A stretch of DNA of 64,000 nucleotides from Nocardioides allogilvus (GCF_003047285.1 NZ_PZYX01000001.1:496001-560000), one strand, 5' to 3'. Counted from the stretch's first letter, positions 26,338 to 34,749 are shown. Notes: generated by a model from the sequence alone, not told the origin. Made by a program: numbers and translations.

Positions 26338-28371
26338 ATGAGCCGTTATCGCAAGTACGACGGCGGCGACCCGCTCGCCCCGCCGGTCGACCTGGCGGAG
26401 GCGCTGGACGCGATCGGCCAGGAGGTGATGGCCGGCTACTCGCCCGAGCGCGCGATGCGCGAGTTCCTGCGCCGCGGTGGGCAGGACCAGCAGGGGCTGG
26501 ACGACCTCGCGCGGCGGATCGCAGAGAAGCGGCGCGACCTGCTGCAGCGCCACAACCTCGACGGAACCATGCAGCAGGTGCGCGAGCTGCTCGACCAGGC
26601 GGTGCTCGCCGAGCGCGGACAGCTCGCCCGCGACGTGGTGATGGAGGACGGCGACCGGGCGTTCCGCGAGCTCCAGCTCGACAACCTCCCGGACTCCACG
26701 GCCGCTGCGGTGACCGAGTTGTCGACGTACGACTGGACGTCGTCGGAGGCTCGCGCGGCCTACGACGAGATCAAGGACCTGCTCGGCCGCGAGCTGCTCG
26801 ACCAGCGCTTCGCCGGCATGAAGGAGGCGATGGAGGGCGCGACCGACGAGGACCGCGCCGCCATCAACGAGATGCTCGGCGACCTCAACGACCTGCTGGA
26901 GAAGCACTCGCGTGGAGAGGACACCGACGAGGACTTCGCCGACTTCATGGACAAGCACGGCGACTTCTTCCCGGAGGACCCGCAGGACATCGACGAGCTC
27001 ATGGACACCCTGGCCGAGCGCTCGGCCGCCGCCCAGCGGATGCTCAACTCGATGACGCCCGAGCAGCGCGCCGAGCTGATGCAGCTCTCGCAGCAGGCGT
27101 TCGGCTCCCCGGAGCTGATGCAGCAGCTCGCCCGGATGGACGCCAACCTCCAGTCGCTGCGCCCGGATCTCGACTGGGGCAGCTCGGCGAACTTCGACGG
27201 GGAACAAGGGCTGGGCCTCGGCGACGGCACCGGCGCCTTCCAGGACCTTGCGGAGCTCGACGCGCTGGCCGACCAGCTCTCCCAGACCTACGGCGGAGCG
27301 CGGATGGAGGACGTCGACCTCGACGCCCTCGCCCGACAGCTCGGCGACCAGGCCGCCGTCGACGCGCGCACGCTGGCGGACCTGGAGAAGGCGCTGCGCA
27401 GCTCCGGCTACCTCCAGCGCGGCTCCGACGGGGAGCTGCGGCTCTCACCGAAGGCGATGCGCCAGCTCGGCAAGGCGCTGCTCCGCGACGTCGCGACCCG
27501 GATGTCCGGGCGCCAGGGACAGCGCGAGTCGCGCAACGCCGGTGCTGCCGGCGAGCTCTCCGGGGGCACCCGCGCGTGGGAGTACGGCGACACCGAGCCG
27601 TGGGACGTCACGCGCACGATCACCAACGCGGTCCTGCGGACGGCCTCCGAGACGCTGGTTGAGCAGCGAGGCACGAGCGTGTCGAAACCGAGGCTTCGCC
27701 TGAACATGGCGGACATCGAGGTCCAGGAGACCGAGGAACGCACCCAGGCGGCGGTGGCGCTGCTCGTCGACACCTCCTTCTCGATGGCGATGGACGGCCG
27801 CTGGGTGCCGATGAAGCGCACCGCACTCGCGCTGCACCAGCTGATCCAGTCCCGCTTCCGCGGCGACCACCTGCAGCTCATCGGCTTCGGCCGGCACGCC
27901 CAGGTGATGGAGATCGAGGAGCTGACCGCGCTCGACGCGCGCTGGGCCAAGGGCACCAACCTGCACCACGGCCTGCTGCTCGCCAACCGGCACTTCCGCA
28001 AGCACCCCAACGCCCAGCCCGTGCTGCTGATCGTCACCGACGGCGAACCGACCAGCCACCTCGAGCCGGACGGGGACGTGTGGTTCTCCTACCCGCCCCA
28101 CCCGCTGACGATCGCCAACACCGTGCGCGAGCTCGACAACTCGCGGCGGCTCGGTGCGCAGACGACGTTCTTCCGGCTCGGCGAGGACCCGGGCCTGGCG
28201 CGCTTCATCGAGTCGATGGCCCGCCGGGTCGAGGGGCGGATGGTCTCGCCCGAGCTCGACGACCTCGGCGCCGCCGTCGTCGGGTCCTATCTCGGCGACC
28301 GGTCGGCGTCGACGTACAGGGAGCAGTTCGGTGGCTGGTACGGCGGCGACCGCGGCTTCTGGGTCGGCTGA
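26338..28371 (+). CDS. VWA-domain protein, partner of the AAA+ ATPase
   Basis: 677 residues. The first 440 are helical and charged, with no named domain. A VWA domain occupies about 475-650: the MIDAS site is complete (DTSFS, KGTNLHHG, VTDGE). The C-terminus (YREQFGGWYGGDRGFWVG) is rich in aromatic residues. Just before the VWA domain the sequence LVEQRGTSVSKP is encoded by a REP-like DNA element (27657-27689), apparently an in-frame insertion. Cotranscribed with the upstream ATPase gene. Confidence 0.83.
   Translation: MSRYRKYDGGDPLAPPVDLAEALDAIGQEVMAGYSPERAMREFLRRGGQDQQGLDDLARRIAEKRRDLLQRHNLDGTMQQVRELLDQAVLAERGQLARDVVMEDGDRAFRELQLDNLPDSTAAAVTELSTYDWTSSEARAAYDEIKDLLGRELLDQRFAGMKEAMEGATDEDRAAINEMLGDLNDLLEKHSRGEDTDEDFADFMDKHGDFFPEDPQDIDELMDTLAERSAAAQRMLNSMTPEQRAELMQLSQQAFGSPELMQQLARMDANLQSLRPDLDWGSSANFDGEQGLGLGDGTGAFQDLAELDALADQLSQTYGGARMEDVDLDALARQLGDQAAVDARTLADLEKALRSSGYLQRGSDGELRLSPKAMRQLGKALLRDVATRMSGRQGQRESRNAGAAGELSGGTRAWEYGDTEPWDVTRTITNAVLRTASETLVEQRGTSVSKPRLRLNMADIEVQETEERTQAAVALLVDTSFSMAMDGRWVPMKRTALALHQLIQSRFRGDHLQLIGFGRHAQVMEIEELTALDARWAKGTNLHHGLLLANRHFRKHPNAQPVLLIVTDGEPTSHLEPDGDVWFSYPPHPLTIANTVRELDNSRRLGAQTTFFRLGEDPGLARFIESMARRVEGRMVSPELDDLGAAVVGSYLGDRSASTYREQFGGWYGGDRGFWVG
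27657..27689. repeat. REP-like element inside a coding region
   Basis: 33 bases beginning GGTTGAGCAGCGAGG and ending GTGTCGAAACC. I recognise this as the type of short intergenic repeat (GGTTTCGACACGCTCG...CTCAACC on the other strand) scattered in actinobacterial genomes. Here it sits in frame inside the VWA gene and adds 11 codons. A related sequence lies at 51684-51714. Confidence 0.55.
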
Positions 28372-28384
28372 GACCCTCCCGCTG

Positions 28385-28507
28385 ACCTCAGCCGGCCAGC
28401 ATCCGCATCAGCTCGGCGCCCATCTGCTCGACCACGGGTCAAGGCCGCCCACGGTGGTGCGGAACTGCAGCACGGCCGAGTCGGAGGCCCGCCACTCGTG
28501 GCACGGG
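28385..28507 (-). pseudogene. possible 3' remnant of a gene
   Basis: Read on the minus strand, this stretch gives HEWRASDSAVLQFRTTVGGL and then, one frame over, PVVEQMGAELMRMLAG followed by a stop. Each half looks like coding sequence for the end of one protein, interrupted by a frame change near 28440. It lies directly after the AarF-type gene. The piece is too short to name, and it could be ordinary non-coding DNA. Confidence 0.25.
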
Positions 28508-29827
28508 TCAGACCGCGAAGCCGGGGAGGTTCTCCTCCAGGATCGCGCGGAACGGTGCCTCGGCCTCGAGCTGGCTGAGCAGGCCGAGGCCCCCGAGCCA
28601 GGTGCGGTGGATGAGCAGGTAGTTGGCCGGCAGGTTGAGCTTGGTCGCGACCGTGAACGCCGGGTCGCGCGGGTTGTTGATCCGCTCGAACTGGGCCCGC
28701 ATCCACGTGCGGCTGAAGCGGAAGCGCTCGACCCGCGCCGGCTCGATGAAGGGCGCGAGGTAGTCGAGGACGAGGTGCGGATCAACGCGCACGTTGTCCT
28801 TGATGAAGCCCTCCTCGCGGAGCCCGGCGACGAGCTGGTCGACGTCGGCGTCGCGCGCGATCCGGATCAGCGTCCCCATCGCGGTCGGCAGGTGGCGATC
28901 GGGCAGCCGGGCGACGGCACCGAAGTCGAGCACGCCGAGCTGGCCGGTGTCGGGCATCGGGCGGAAGTTCCCCGGGTGCGGGTCGGCGTGCAGCATGCCG
29001 GTGCGGACGGGCCCGGAGAAGAGGAAGCGGGCGAGCAGCTCGCCGTAGTGGTCGCGTTCGGTCTGCGTCCCCTCCCGGATGACGTGGGCGAGGCTGTACG
29101 GCGACTCGAGCCACTCGGTGACCAGCACCTTCTCCCCGCTGGCCACGACGTCGGGGATGACGAAGTCCGGGTCGTCGCGGAACGCGGCGGCGAAGACACG
29201 CTGGGCCTCGGCCTCCAGGGAGTAGTCGAGCTCGTCGGCGGCGCGCGCCTGCAGCTCGGCGACGAGGGGCTTGATGTCGATGCCGGGGAAGACCGGGGCG
29301 ATGCCCTTGGCCAGGCGGGCGAGCTGGCGCAGGTCGCTCATCAACGCCTCGCCGGCGCCGGGATATTGCACCTTCACGGCCACGTCGCGACCGTCGGACC
29401 ACCGCCCCTTGTGCACCTGCCCGATGCTCGCCGCGGCGGTCGGCCCGCCGTCGAGCCAGACGAGCTGCTTCTTCCAGGTCGGCCCGAGGTCGTTCTCGAG
29501 CTGGTCGCGCACCGTCTGGGTCGGCATCGGCGGCGCATCGTCCTGCAGCTTGGTCAGGTTGGCGCGGTACGGCGCCACCAGCTCGTCGGGCAGTGCGGCC
29601 TCGAGCACGCTCAGCGCCTGCCCGAACTTCATCGCTCCACCCTTGAGCTCACCCAGCGTCCTGAACAGCTGCTCGGCCGTGCGCTGCTGCACCTCGTTGA
29701 GCACCATCTCCGCCGGCGCACCGCCCAGGCGCCTGCCGAAACCCACCGCCGTACGCCCTGCATAGCCGAGGGGCAGCGCCGCCAGGCGTGCGCCGCGTGC
29801 GATGCCCTTGCGGGGAAGTTCGGTCAT
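28508..29827 (-). CDS. ABC1/UbiB (AarF) family atypical kinase
   Basis: 439 residues. Family motifs: KGGAMKFGQALSV (the KxGQ region), a P-loop-like VWLDGGPTAAASIGQVHKG, VAVKVQYPG with the ATP-binding Lys, HADPHPGNF for the catalytic loop and VLDFGAV for the metal-binding DFG. These proteins act as ATPases in quinone or lipid metabolism at the membrane. ATG 29827 is chosen; GACACT lies 7 bases upstream and no Shine-Dalgarno is seen. Divergent from the DUF1905 gene. Confidence 0.9.
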   Translation of the reverse strand: MTELPRKGIARGARLAALPLGYAGRTAVGFGRRLGGAPAEMVLNEVQQRTAEQLFRTLGELKGGAMKFGQALSVLEAALPDELVAPYRANLTKLQDDAPPMPTQTVRDQLENDLGPTWKKQLVWLDGGPTAAASIGQVHKGRWSDGRDVAVKVQYPGAGEALMSDLRQLARLAKGIAPVFPGIDIKPLVAELQARAADELDYSLEAEAQRVFAAAFRDDPDFVIPDVVASGEKVLVTEWLESPYSLAHVIREGTQTERDHYGELLARFLFSGPVRTGMLHADPHPGNFRPMPDTGQLGVLDFGAVARLPDRHLPTAMGTLIRIARDADVDQLVAGLREEGFIKDNVRVDPHLVLDYLAPFIEPARVERFRFSRTWMRAQFERINNPRDPAFTVATKLNLPANYLLIHRTWLGGLGLLSQLEAEAPFRAILEENLPGFAV

Positions 29828-29876
29828 GGAAGTCAGTGTCGCCGATGCCCGGTTGGCGCGTCCTATCGTGATCGCC

Positions 29877-30160
29877 ATGGAGCTCGAGTTCGCCGGTGAG
29901 GTCGTCGAGTGGCGCGGACCAGCGCCCTTCCACTTCGTGCCGCTCCCGCCCGACGAGGCCGACCTGGTCGACGAGGTGAAGGCGGAGGTCGCCTACTGGG
30001 GCGTGATCCCCGTGACCGCGTCGCTGGGGAGACCACCTTCACCACCGCGATGTTCCCGAGCGAGGGGACCTACTTCCTGCCGCTCAAGGACGCCGTCCGG
30101 CGAGCCGAGGGCGTCGGGCCCGGCGACGTCGTCGAGGTCCGGCTCAGCGTCGGTCGCTAG
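29877..30160 (+). pseudogene. DUF1905 protein gene with frameshift
   Basis: The first 51 codons give a normal DUF1905 start (MELEFAGEVVEWRGPAPFHF ... YWGVIPVTASLG). The family sequence then continues only in another frame: ETTFTTAMFPSEGTYFLPLK and DAVRRAEGVGPGDVVEVRLS. One extra G in the run GGGG at 30026-30029 would restore a complete protein of about 95 residues. It is either a genuine -1 deletion or a homopolymer error. A TATCGT hexamer stands 7 bases before ATG 29877. Confidence 0.8.
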
Positions 30161-30214
30161 GCCAGTCGATGCCCGAGGGCGGTCAGCCGGTCGGTGGAAA
30201 TCCCGGGAACCCAG

Positions 30215-30261
30215 GACAGCGGTATTCCCCAGCCACGGGGTGGCTGTCAGATACCGCTGTC
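30215..30261. terminator. compound hairpin between convergent genes
   Basis: Outer arms GACAGCGGTAT/ATACCGCTGTC are perfect over 11 bases (extendable by a wobble). An inner hairpin AGCCAC/GTGGCT lies between them, so the whole 47 bases can fold into one long stem. It sits between the DUF1905 gene and the methyltransferase gene and most simply ends both transcripts; it could also be a small mobile repeat. Confidence 0.55.
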
Positions 30262-30277
30262 TTAGCCGAGGTCGGCG

Positions 30278-31003
30278 TCATCGGGCGTAGACGCTGATGT
30301 GCCGCTCGCTGCGGGCGGTGAAGGGCTCGCCCTGCCAGCCGCCGAAGCGGTCGCGCAGCCGCAGCCCGGCTAGTCGTGCCATCAGGTCGAGCTCGCTGGG
30401 GAACGGGATGCGCTGCGCGATCGGGCCCATCGTGATCCCGGCGGCGGAGATGGTGACGTGGTTCTCCGACAGCAGCTGGGTGACGGGGTCGTAGCGGTTG
30501 ACGTCCAGCACGACCTCGTCTGCGGCGACCCGTTCCGCCTCGACGAACTGGGTGCGCCCGGCGATCGACACGGTGGGGGAGGTCATCTCGACGACGAAGA
30601 CGCCGTCCTCGGCGAGGTGGCGGCCAGCGTTCTCGAAGCACTGCACCTGACCGTCCTGGGTGAGGATGTTGCCGATCGTGTTGAACACGAGGTAGACGAG
30701 GGAGTACGCCGCAGCCGGGGCGTCCGCCGTCGCCATGTCACCTGCGACGACCGCGACGTCGGGTCGTCGTTCGTGCAGGCGCTGGGTCATCGCCGCTGAC
30801 TGCTCGATGCCGTCGACCTCCACCCCGCGCTCGATGAGCGGGATCGCGATGCGGCCGGTGCCGATCGCCAGCTCGAGGGCGCGGCCGTCACCGGCCAGCG
30901 CGGCCAGGAACGAGACCGTCTCGGCCTCGTCGCCACGGAGGTGGTCGTCGTACGCCGCGGCCACGTCGGGGCCGAAGCTGTCCATCGGATCGAAGCCGTC
31001 CAT
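30278..31003 (-). CDS. class I SAM-dependent methyltransferase
   Basis: 241 residues. Motif I LELAIGTGRIAIPL, then acidic loop VDGIEQS, VAVVAGDMATAD, and the post-II strand GVFVVEMTSP. The N-terminus DVAAAYDDHLRGD is common in bacterial small-molecule methyltransferases. Substrate unknown. A CAGGGT hexamer lies 6 bases before the ATG. Monocistronic. Confidence 0.82.
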   Translation of the reverse strand: MDGFDPMDSFGPDVAAAYDDHLRGDEAETVSFLAALAGDGRALELAIGTGRIAIPLIERGVEVDGIEQSAAMTQRLHERRPDVAVVAGDMATADAPAAAYSLVYLVFNTIGNILTQDGQVQCFENAGRHLAEDGVFVVEMTSPTVSIAGRTQFVEAERVAADEVVLDVNRYDPVTQLLSENHVTISAAGITMGPIAQRIPFPSELDLMARLAGLRLRDRFGGWQGEPFTARSERHISVYAR

Positions 31004-31145
31004 GGCCCCACCCTGTGGCTGGGTGGCGATCGGGGCAACCGGGTTTCGAAGGTGGGGGACCGCGGGAGATCGTCAGCCCATGGCCCGTCGCGGTTTGCGA
31101 CGCCGACGTCGGGGTATCAACAGCCCGACCTTGAAGGAGCTGATC

Positions 31146-32663
31146 ATGGCCAACCGCCCCACCCGACGCGCACTCCGGCGCATCACCGCCCTCGCACTTC
31201 TCACGACCCTCGTCGCCGGCACCACGACGCTGGCCCCCTCGTCCCTGGCGACTGCGAGCGGCCACGGCGACGAGCCCGCCTGGCTGGAGACCGACGCCGT
31301 CGTGCTGCGTCCGTCCACCCAGGACCTGGCCCGGCGAACGGCCGTCCAGGCGCCGGCCGACGCGCGGCTCACGGACGCGACCCGCAGGGCCGATGCGGGC
31401 AACCTCGTCGACGTCGCCTTCGTCTATCCCGCGGCGCTCCTCGCCCAGGCCGACGTCGGCGGCATCGAGGGTCTGCGCACCAGGTTCCAGACGCAGATCG
31501 CCGGCGCCAACAAGGCCTTCGCGAACTCCGGCATCCCCCTCCAGCTGCGCTACGTCGGTGACCGCCAGGTCGCCGCGGCGACCTCGACCGACCTGCTCAC
31601 GATGATCAAGCAGCTCGGGGCACCCGGCGACGGGATCTATGACGAGGCGCAGGCACTCCGCGAGGAGACCCACGCCGACCTCGTCAGCCTGTGGGCGAGC
31701 GGCTCGGTTCCCCCGGGCTCGAGCTGTGGCATCGGCGGGCTGAGTGGCATCCAGCCGCAGTACGACCCCGAGTACGCCGCCTGGACGGTGCTCTTCTACA
31801 CCGACTGTGCCGACAGGTTCCGCGTGTTCGAGCACGAGATCGGCCACAACTTCAGTGGCGACCACGACACCGGGGCGTCGTTCCCGCCGAGCCAGGGCAA
31901 GCCCTATGCCCGCGGCTACACCGACCCGGCCCACCAGTTCATCTCGGTGATGGCCTACTACGACACCTGCCGTGCCGCGGGCGTGAGCTGCGTGCGGATT
32001 CCCTACTACTCCGGACCCAGCGTGCGCACGCCCGAGGGCTACCCGGTCGGCAGTGCGGCGGCCGACAACGTTCGTGCGATCACCGAGCAGGCGCCGGCGG
32101 TGGCCAACTACCGCCAGTCGCAGATCTACGGGGCGGCCCCGTCGATCTCCGGCACCCCCAACCGTGGCAAGTCGCTGACCGTCAGCACCCCCGGGTGGGC
32201 TCCCGGCAACGTCACCTTCACCTACCAGTGGTTCGCCGACGGGGCGCCGATCGCCGGCGCGACCGGCCCCCAGCTCACGCTCGGCAAGGCCCAGGTCGGG
32301 ACGGTGATCACCGTCGCGGCGACCGGTTCGGCGCCGTACTACCAGCCCGTGGCGGTCGGCTCGGCTCCCTCCGCGGTGATCGGGAAGCAGCTCTTCACGA
32401 AGACCCACCGCCCGAGGATCAAGGGCAACGCACGTCCCGGTGGGGCGCTGCGCGCGGTCATGCGGGACTGGAAGCCCAGCAAGGCGGTGAAGTACCGCTA
32501 CAAGTGGTTCCGCAACGGCAAGGCGATCAAGGGCGCCAAGTCCAAGACCTACCGCGTCAGCCGCAAGGACCGAGGGAAGAAGATCTCGGTCCAGGTCACG
32601 GGCAAGCGTCGGGGCTACGAGACCACCAAGCGCCAGTCCGGGAAGGTCAAGATCCGGCGATAG
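31146..32663 (+). CDS. secreted zinc metalloprotease with Ig-like C-terminal repeats
   Basis: 505 residues. ATG 31146 with AAGGAG at 31133-31138. Signal peptide to about residue 35 (ALALLTTLVAGTTTLAPSSL). Catalytic domain of M12/reprolysin-like type: zinc motif HEIGHNFSGDHD, in which the usual Gly at position 8 is shifted, then a Met-turn SVMAYY. Several Cys pairs are likely. The last 170 residues hold two repeats of the YQWFADGAPIAGAT / YKWFRNGKAIKGAK type, with a strongly basic tail. A role in degrading extracellular protein is likely. Confidence 0.8.
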   Translation: MANRPTRRALRRITALALLTTLVAGTTTLAPSSLATASGHGDEPAWLETDAVVLRPSTQDLARRTAVQAPADARLTDATRRADAGNLVDVAFVYPAALLAQADVGGIEGLRTRFQTQIAGANKAFANSGIPLQLRYVGDRQVAAATSTDLLTMIKQLGAPGDGIYDEAQALREETHADLVSLWASGSVPPGSSCGIGGLSGIQPQYDPEYAAWTVLFYTDCADRFRVFEHEIGHNFSGDHDTGASFPPSQGKPYARGYTDPAHQFISVMAYYDTCRAAGVSCVRIPYYSGPSVRTPEGYPVGSAAADNVRAITEQAPAVANYRQSQIYGAAPSISGTPNRGKSLTVSTPGWAPGNVTFTYQWFADGAPIAGATGPQLTLGKAQVGTVITVAATGSAPYYQPVAVGSAPSAVIGKQLFTKTHRPRIKGNARPGGALRAVMRDWKPSKAVKYRYKWFRNGKAIKGAKSKTYRVSRKDRGKKISVQVTGKRRGYETTKRQSGKVKIRR

Positions 32664-33024
32664 GTCGCGGCCTCGGCTTGAAGCGGCGGACCTCCTGCGG
32701 CCACCCGCACGCCTCCGCCATCCTGCCGGCCCACATCCGGGCGGCCTCCTCGTCGGCCACGTCGACGACGGTGAGGCCGCCCAGGACTTCCGTGGTCTCC
32801 GCGAACGGACCGTCGCTGATCGCCACGGTGCCGCTGGTGGCGTCGGCGCTGCAGACGGTGAAGAGAGGTGAGCCCTCACCCTCCAGCCCGCCGGCGTAGA
32901 CGTAGACCCCGGCGGCCACCATGTCGTCGACCACGGCCATGGACAGCGGTGCGCGCGAGCGGAACCACTCCTCGGTGTGGTCGCCGACCCACTGCTGGTT
33001 GAAGTAGATGAGGTACTCGGTCAT
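32647..33024 (-). CDS. YCII/DGPF-domain protein
   Basis: 125 residues, dimeric ferredoxin-like fold. The family signature is AISDGPFAETTEVLGGLTVV; the His in GDHTEEWF may be the proposed catalytic residue. AGGAGG precedes ATG 33024. The 3' end overlaps the metalloprotease gene by 17 bases, tail to tail. Members are often fused or linked to ECF sigma factors, but none lies here. Confidence 0.83.
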   Translation of the reverse strand: MTEYLIYFNQQWVGDHTEEWFRSRAPLSMAVVDDMVAAGVYVYAGGLEGEGSPLFTVCSADATSGTVAISDGPFAETTEVLGGLTVVDVADEEAARMWAGRMAEACGWPQEVRRFKPRPRPIAGS

Positions 33025-33102
33025 GGCTGCTCCTCCTGGCACGGCGGACCCGGCGCCCGCCCTCAGCACCTTGACGGACGAGGAGGGGCCGAATCGACAC
33101 GG

Positions 33103-33747
33103 CTAGCCGGGAAACTTCACCCCGGTGTTGGCGTGGCAGCGGTAGCCGAACGGGTTCTTCGCGAGGTATTGCTGGTGCGCGTCCTCGGCGTAGAAGTAGG
33201 GCGTCTCGCTCGCCGGGCGGATCTCCGTGGTGATGTCGCCCAGCCGGCGCCTGGCCAGCTCGTCGCCGTACACCTTGGTCAGGTCGCGCGCCGTCTGCTC
33301 CTGCTCGGGCGAGGTGAAGTAGATCGCGGAGCGGTACTGCGTGCCGACGTCGTTGCCCTGGCGCATGCCCTGGGTCGGGTCGTGGATCTCGAAGAACTTC
33401 TTCACCAGGTCGGCGAACGAGGTGACCGCGGGGTCGAAGACGATCCGCACGGCCTCGGTGTGGCCGGTGCGGCCAGAGCAGACCTCGTCGTACGTCGGGT
33501 GGCTGGTGTGGCCGCCGGCGTAGCCGACCGACGTCGACCAGACGCCCGGCTCCTGCCAGAAGATCTCCTCGGCGCCCCAGAAGCAGCCGAGGCCGAAGAT
33601 CGCGACCTCGTGGCCCTCGGGCGCCTCGTCGGTGACGACGGGCGTCTTGAGGACGACGTGCTCCCCGAGGGTCCAGGGCTGCTCGGCACGGCCGGGCAGT
33701 GCCTCGTCGGCGGAGGGGAGGGTGGAGGGCTTGCCGAGTCCGAACAT
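33103..33747 (-). CDS. msrA: peptide methionine-S-sulfoxide reductase MsrA
   Basis: 214 residues; repairs Met-S-sulfoxide in proteins. Catalytic Cys55 in GLGCFWGAEE; further family blocks are TSVGYAGGHTSHPTYDEVCS, GHTEAVRIVFDP and GTQYRSAIYF. ATG 33747 is preferred over the upstream ATG at 33780, since GACAAT lies 6 bases upstream and the MFGLGK start is typical of actinobacterial MsrA. Confidence 0.95.
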   Translation of the reverse strand: MFGLGKPSTLPSADEALPGRAEQPWTLGEHVVLKTPVVTDEAPEGHEVAIFGLGCFWGAEEIFWQEPGVWSTSVGYAGGHTSHPTYDEVCSGRTGHTEAVRIVFDPAVTSFADLVKKFFEIHDPTQGMRQGNDVGTQYRSAIYFTSPEQEQTARDLTKVYGDELARRRLGDITTEIRPASETPYFYAEDAHQQYLAKNPFGYRCHANTGVKFPG

Positions 33748-33880
33748 GTCTCCATTGTCCGCACCCGGGCAAGGAGACAACCAAAATTGGGTATATCAGG
33801 GCCGCAGCACGGGAGCCTGGCGCCGGTGCAGACCACTTTTGAGCCACGGAGAGGGACCACCCACTGAGAGGACGACCACC

Positions 33881-34711
33881 ATGCAGTCTCGAGGAATGAC
33901 CAAGCGCGCGCTCGCCGCGGTCGTGGCAGGCGTACTGATCGGCGGCGGCGTCACGGCCGTCAGCCCTGCCGGTGCGGAGGTGGAGCAGTTCGCCGCGACG
34001 AACTGGAAGAAGATCTGGAAGAAGAAGCTCCAGCCCCTCGCCGACAAGCGCTACTACACGAAGTCCGCATCGGATGCGAAGTACTCCACGAAGACCGAGA
34101 CCGGCGCAGCCTTTGCGAACTACTACACCAAGGCGCAGACCGACGCCGCCCTCGGGGGCTTCCTGACGAAGGCTGCTGGCGACGCGGCGTACGCCGCGAA
34201 GGGCTCGGGCTACTCCAAGGCCGAGTCGGACGCGAAGTTCCAGCCGGTCGGCAGCTATGCGGCAGCCGGCTCGGCGTACACGAAGACCGAATCGGACGCC
34301 AAGTACGCGCCCAAGGTCCAGCTGATCCGCGGCCACTACGTCGCCGACGTCCCCTCCGGGACCTACGTCACGTCACCGATCTCCTTCGGGGTGACCTTCA
34401 GTGCCACCCCCACAACGCACTACATCCCGGTAGGTGGTGTGCCGCCGGCGGGATGTTCCGGAACAGCAACGCTGCCCAACGCTGCTCCTGGCCACCTCTG
34501 CGTGTTCGCGACCGGGGCCCCCAACGTGTCCTCGGTGACGTTCAACAGTCCCAATGCCTACGGGGCCAACCTGCTCGGCCAGCTCACGAACACCGGTGCC
34601 GCGGCCTTCATCCAGGGAAACTGGGCGGCACGTCCCGCCGCTGTCGCGTCGCCGACCCTCGCGGGTCTCAAGGACGCCACCGGTCAGACCGCCGTGGAAT
34701 CCGGACGCTGA
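33881..34711 (+). CDS. secreted stalk protein with tail-fibre-like repeats
   Basis: 276 residues. ATG 33881, signal peptide ending near AGA-EVEQF (residue about 33), then a basic NWKKIWKKKLQPL motif. Residues 55-150 consist of degenerate repeats of the form YxTKxxSDAKY (YYTKSASDAKYSTK, YYTKAQTDAALGGF, GYSKAESDAKFQPV, AYTKTESDAKYAPK). This repeat type is best known from phage tail fibres and trimeric stalks. The C-terminal 120 residues are beta-rich, with two Cys (AGCSG, HLCVF). Likely a surface-exposed oligomeric stalk with a binding head. Confidence 0.65.
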   Translation: MQSRGMTKRALAAVVAGVLIGGGVTAVSPAGAEVEQFAATNWKKIWKKKLQPLADKRYYTKSASDAKYSTKTETGAAFANYYTKAQTDAALGGFLTKAAGDAAYAAKGSGYSKAESDAKFQPVGSYAAAGSAYTKTESDAKYAPKVQLIRGHYVADVPSGTYVTSPISFGVTFSATPTTHYIPVGGVPPAGCSGTATLPNAAPGHLCVFATGAPNVSSVTFNSPNAYGANLLGQLTNTGAAAFIQGNWAARPAAVASPTLAGLKDATGQTAVESGR

Positions 34712-34714
34712 GAC

Positions 34715-34749
34715 ACCCACGCCCGGGCCGCCACGGCTCGGGCGTGGGT
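34715..34749 (+). terminator. terminator of the stalk-protein gene
   Basis: Sixteen-base arms (ACCCACGCCCGGGCCG against CGGCTCGGGCGTGGGT, one G-U pair) with a 3-base loop. Its last base is the first base of the next gene's -10 element. Confidence 0.75.

Noticed and set aside
28408..28785. 125-codon minus-strand frame at the end of the AarF-type gene
   Set aside because: Most of it lies antisense-frame inside the kinase gene and is Ser/Arg-rich shadow sequence; only its last codons may be part of a remnant.
33881..34711. Prophage remnant indicated by tail-fibre-like repeats
   Set aside because: Neighbours are msrA and a housekeeping operon, the protein has a Sec signal, and no phage structural or lysis genes are present.
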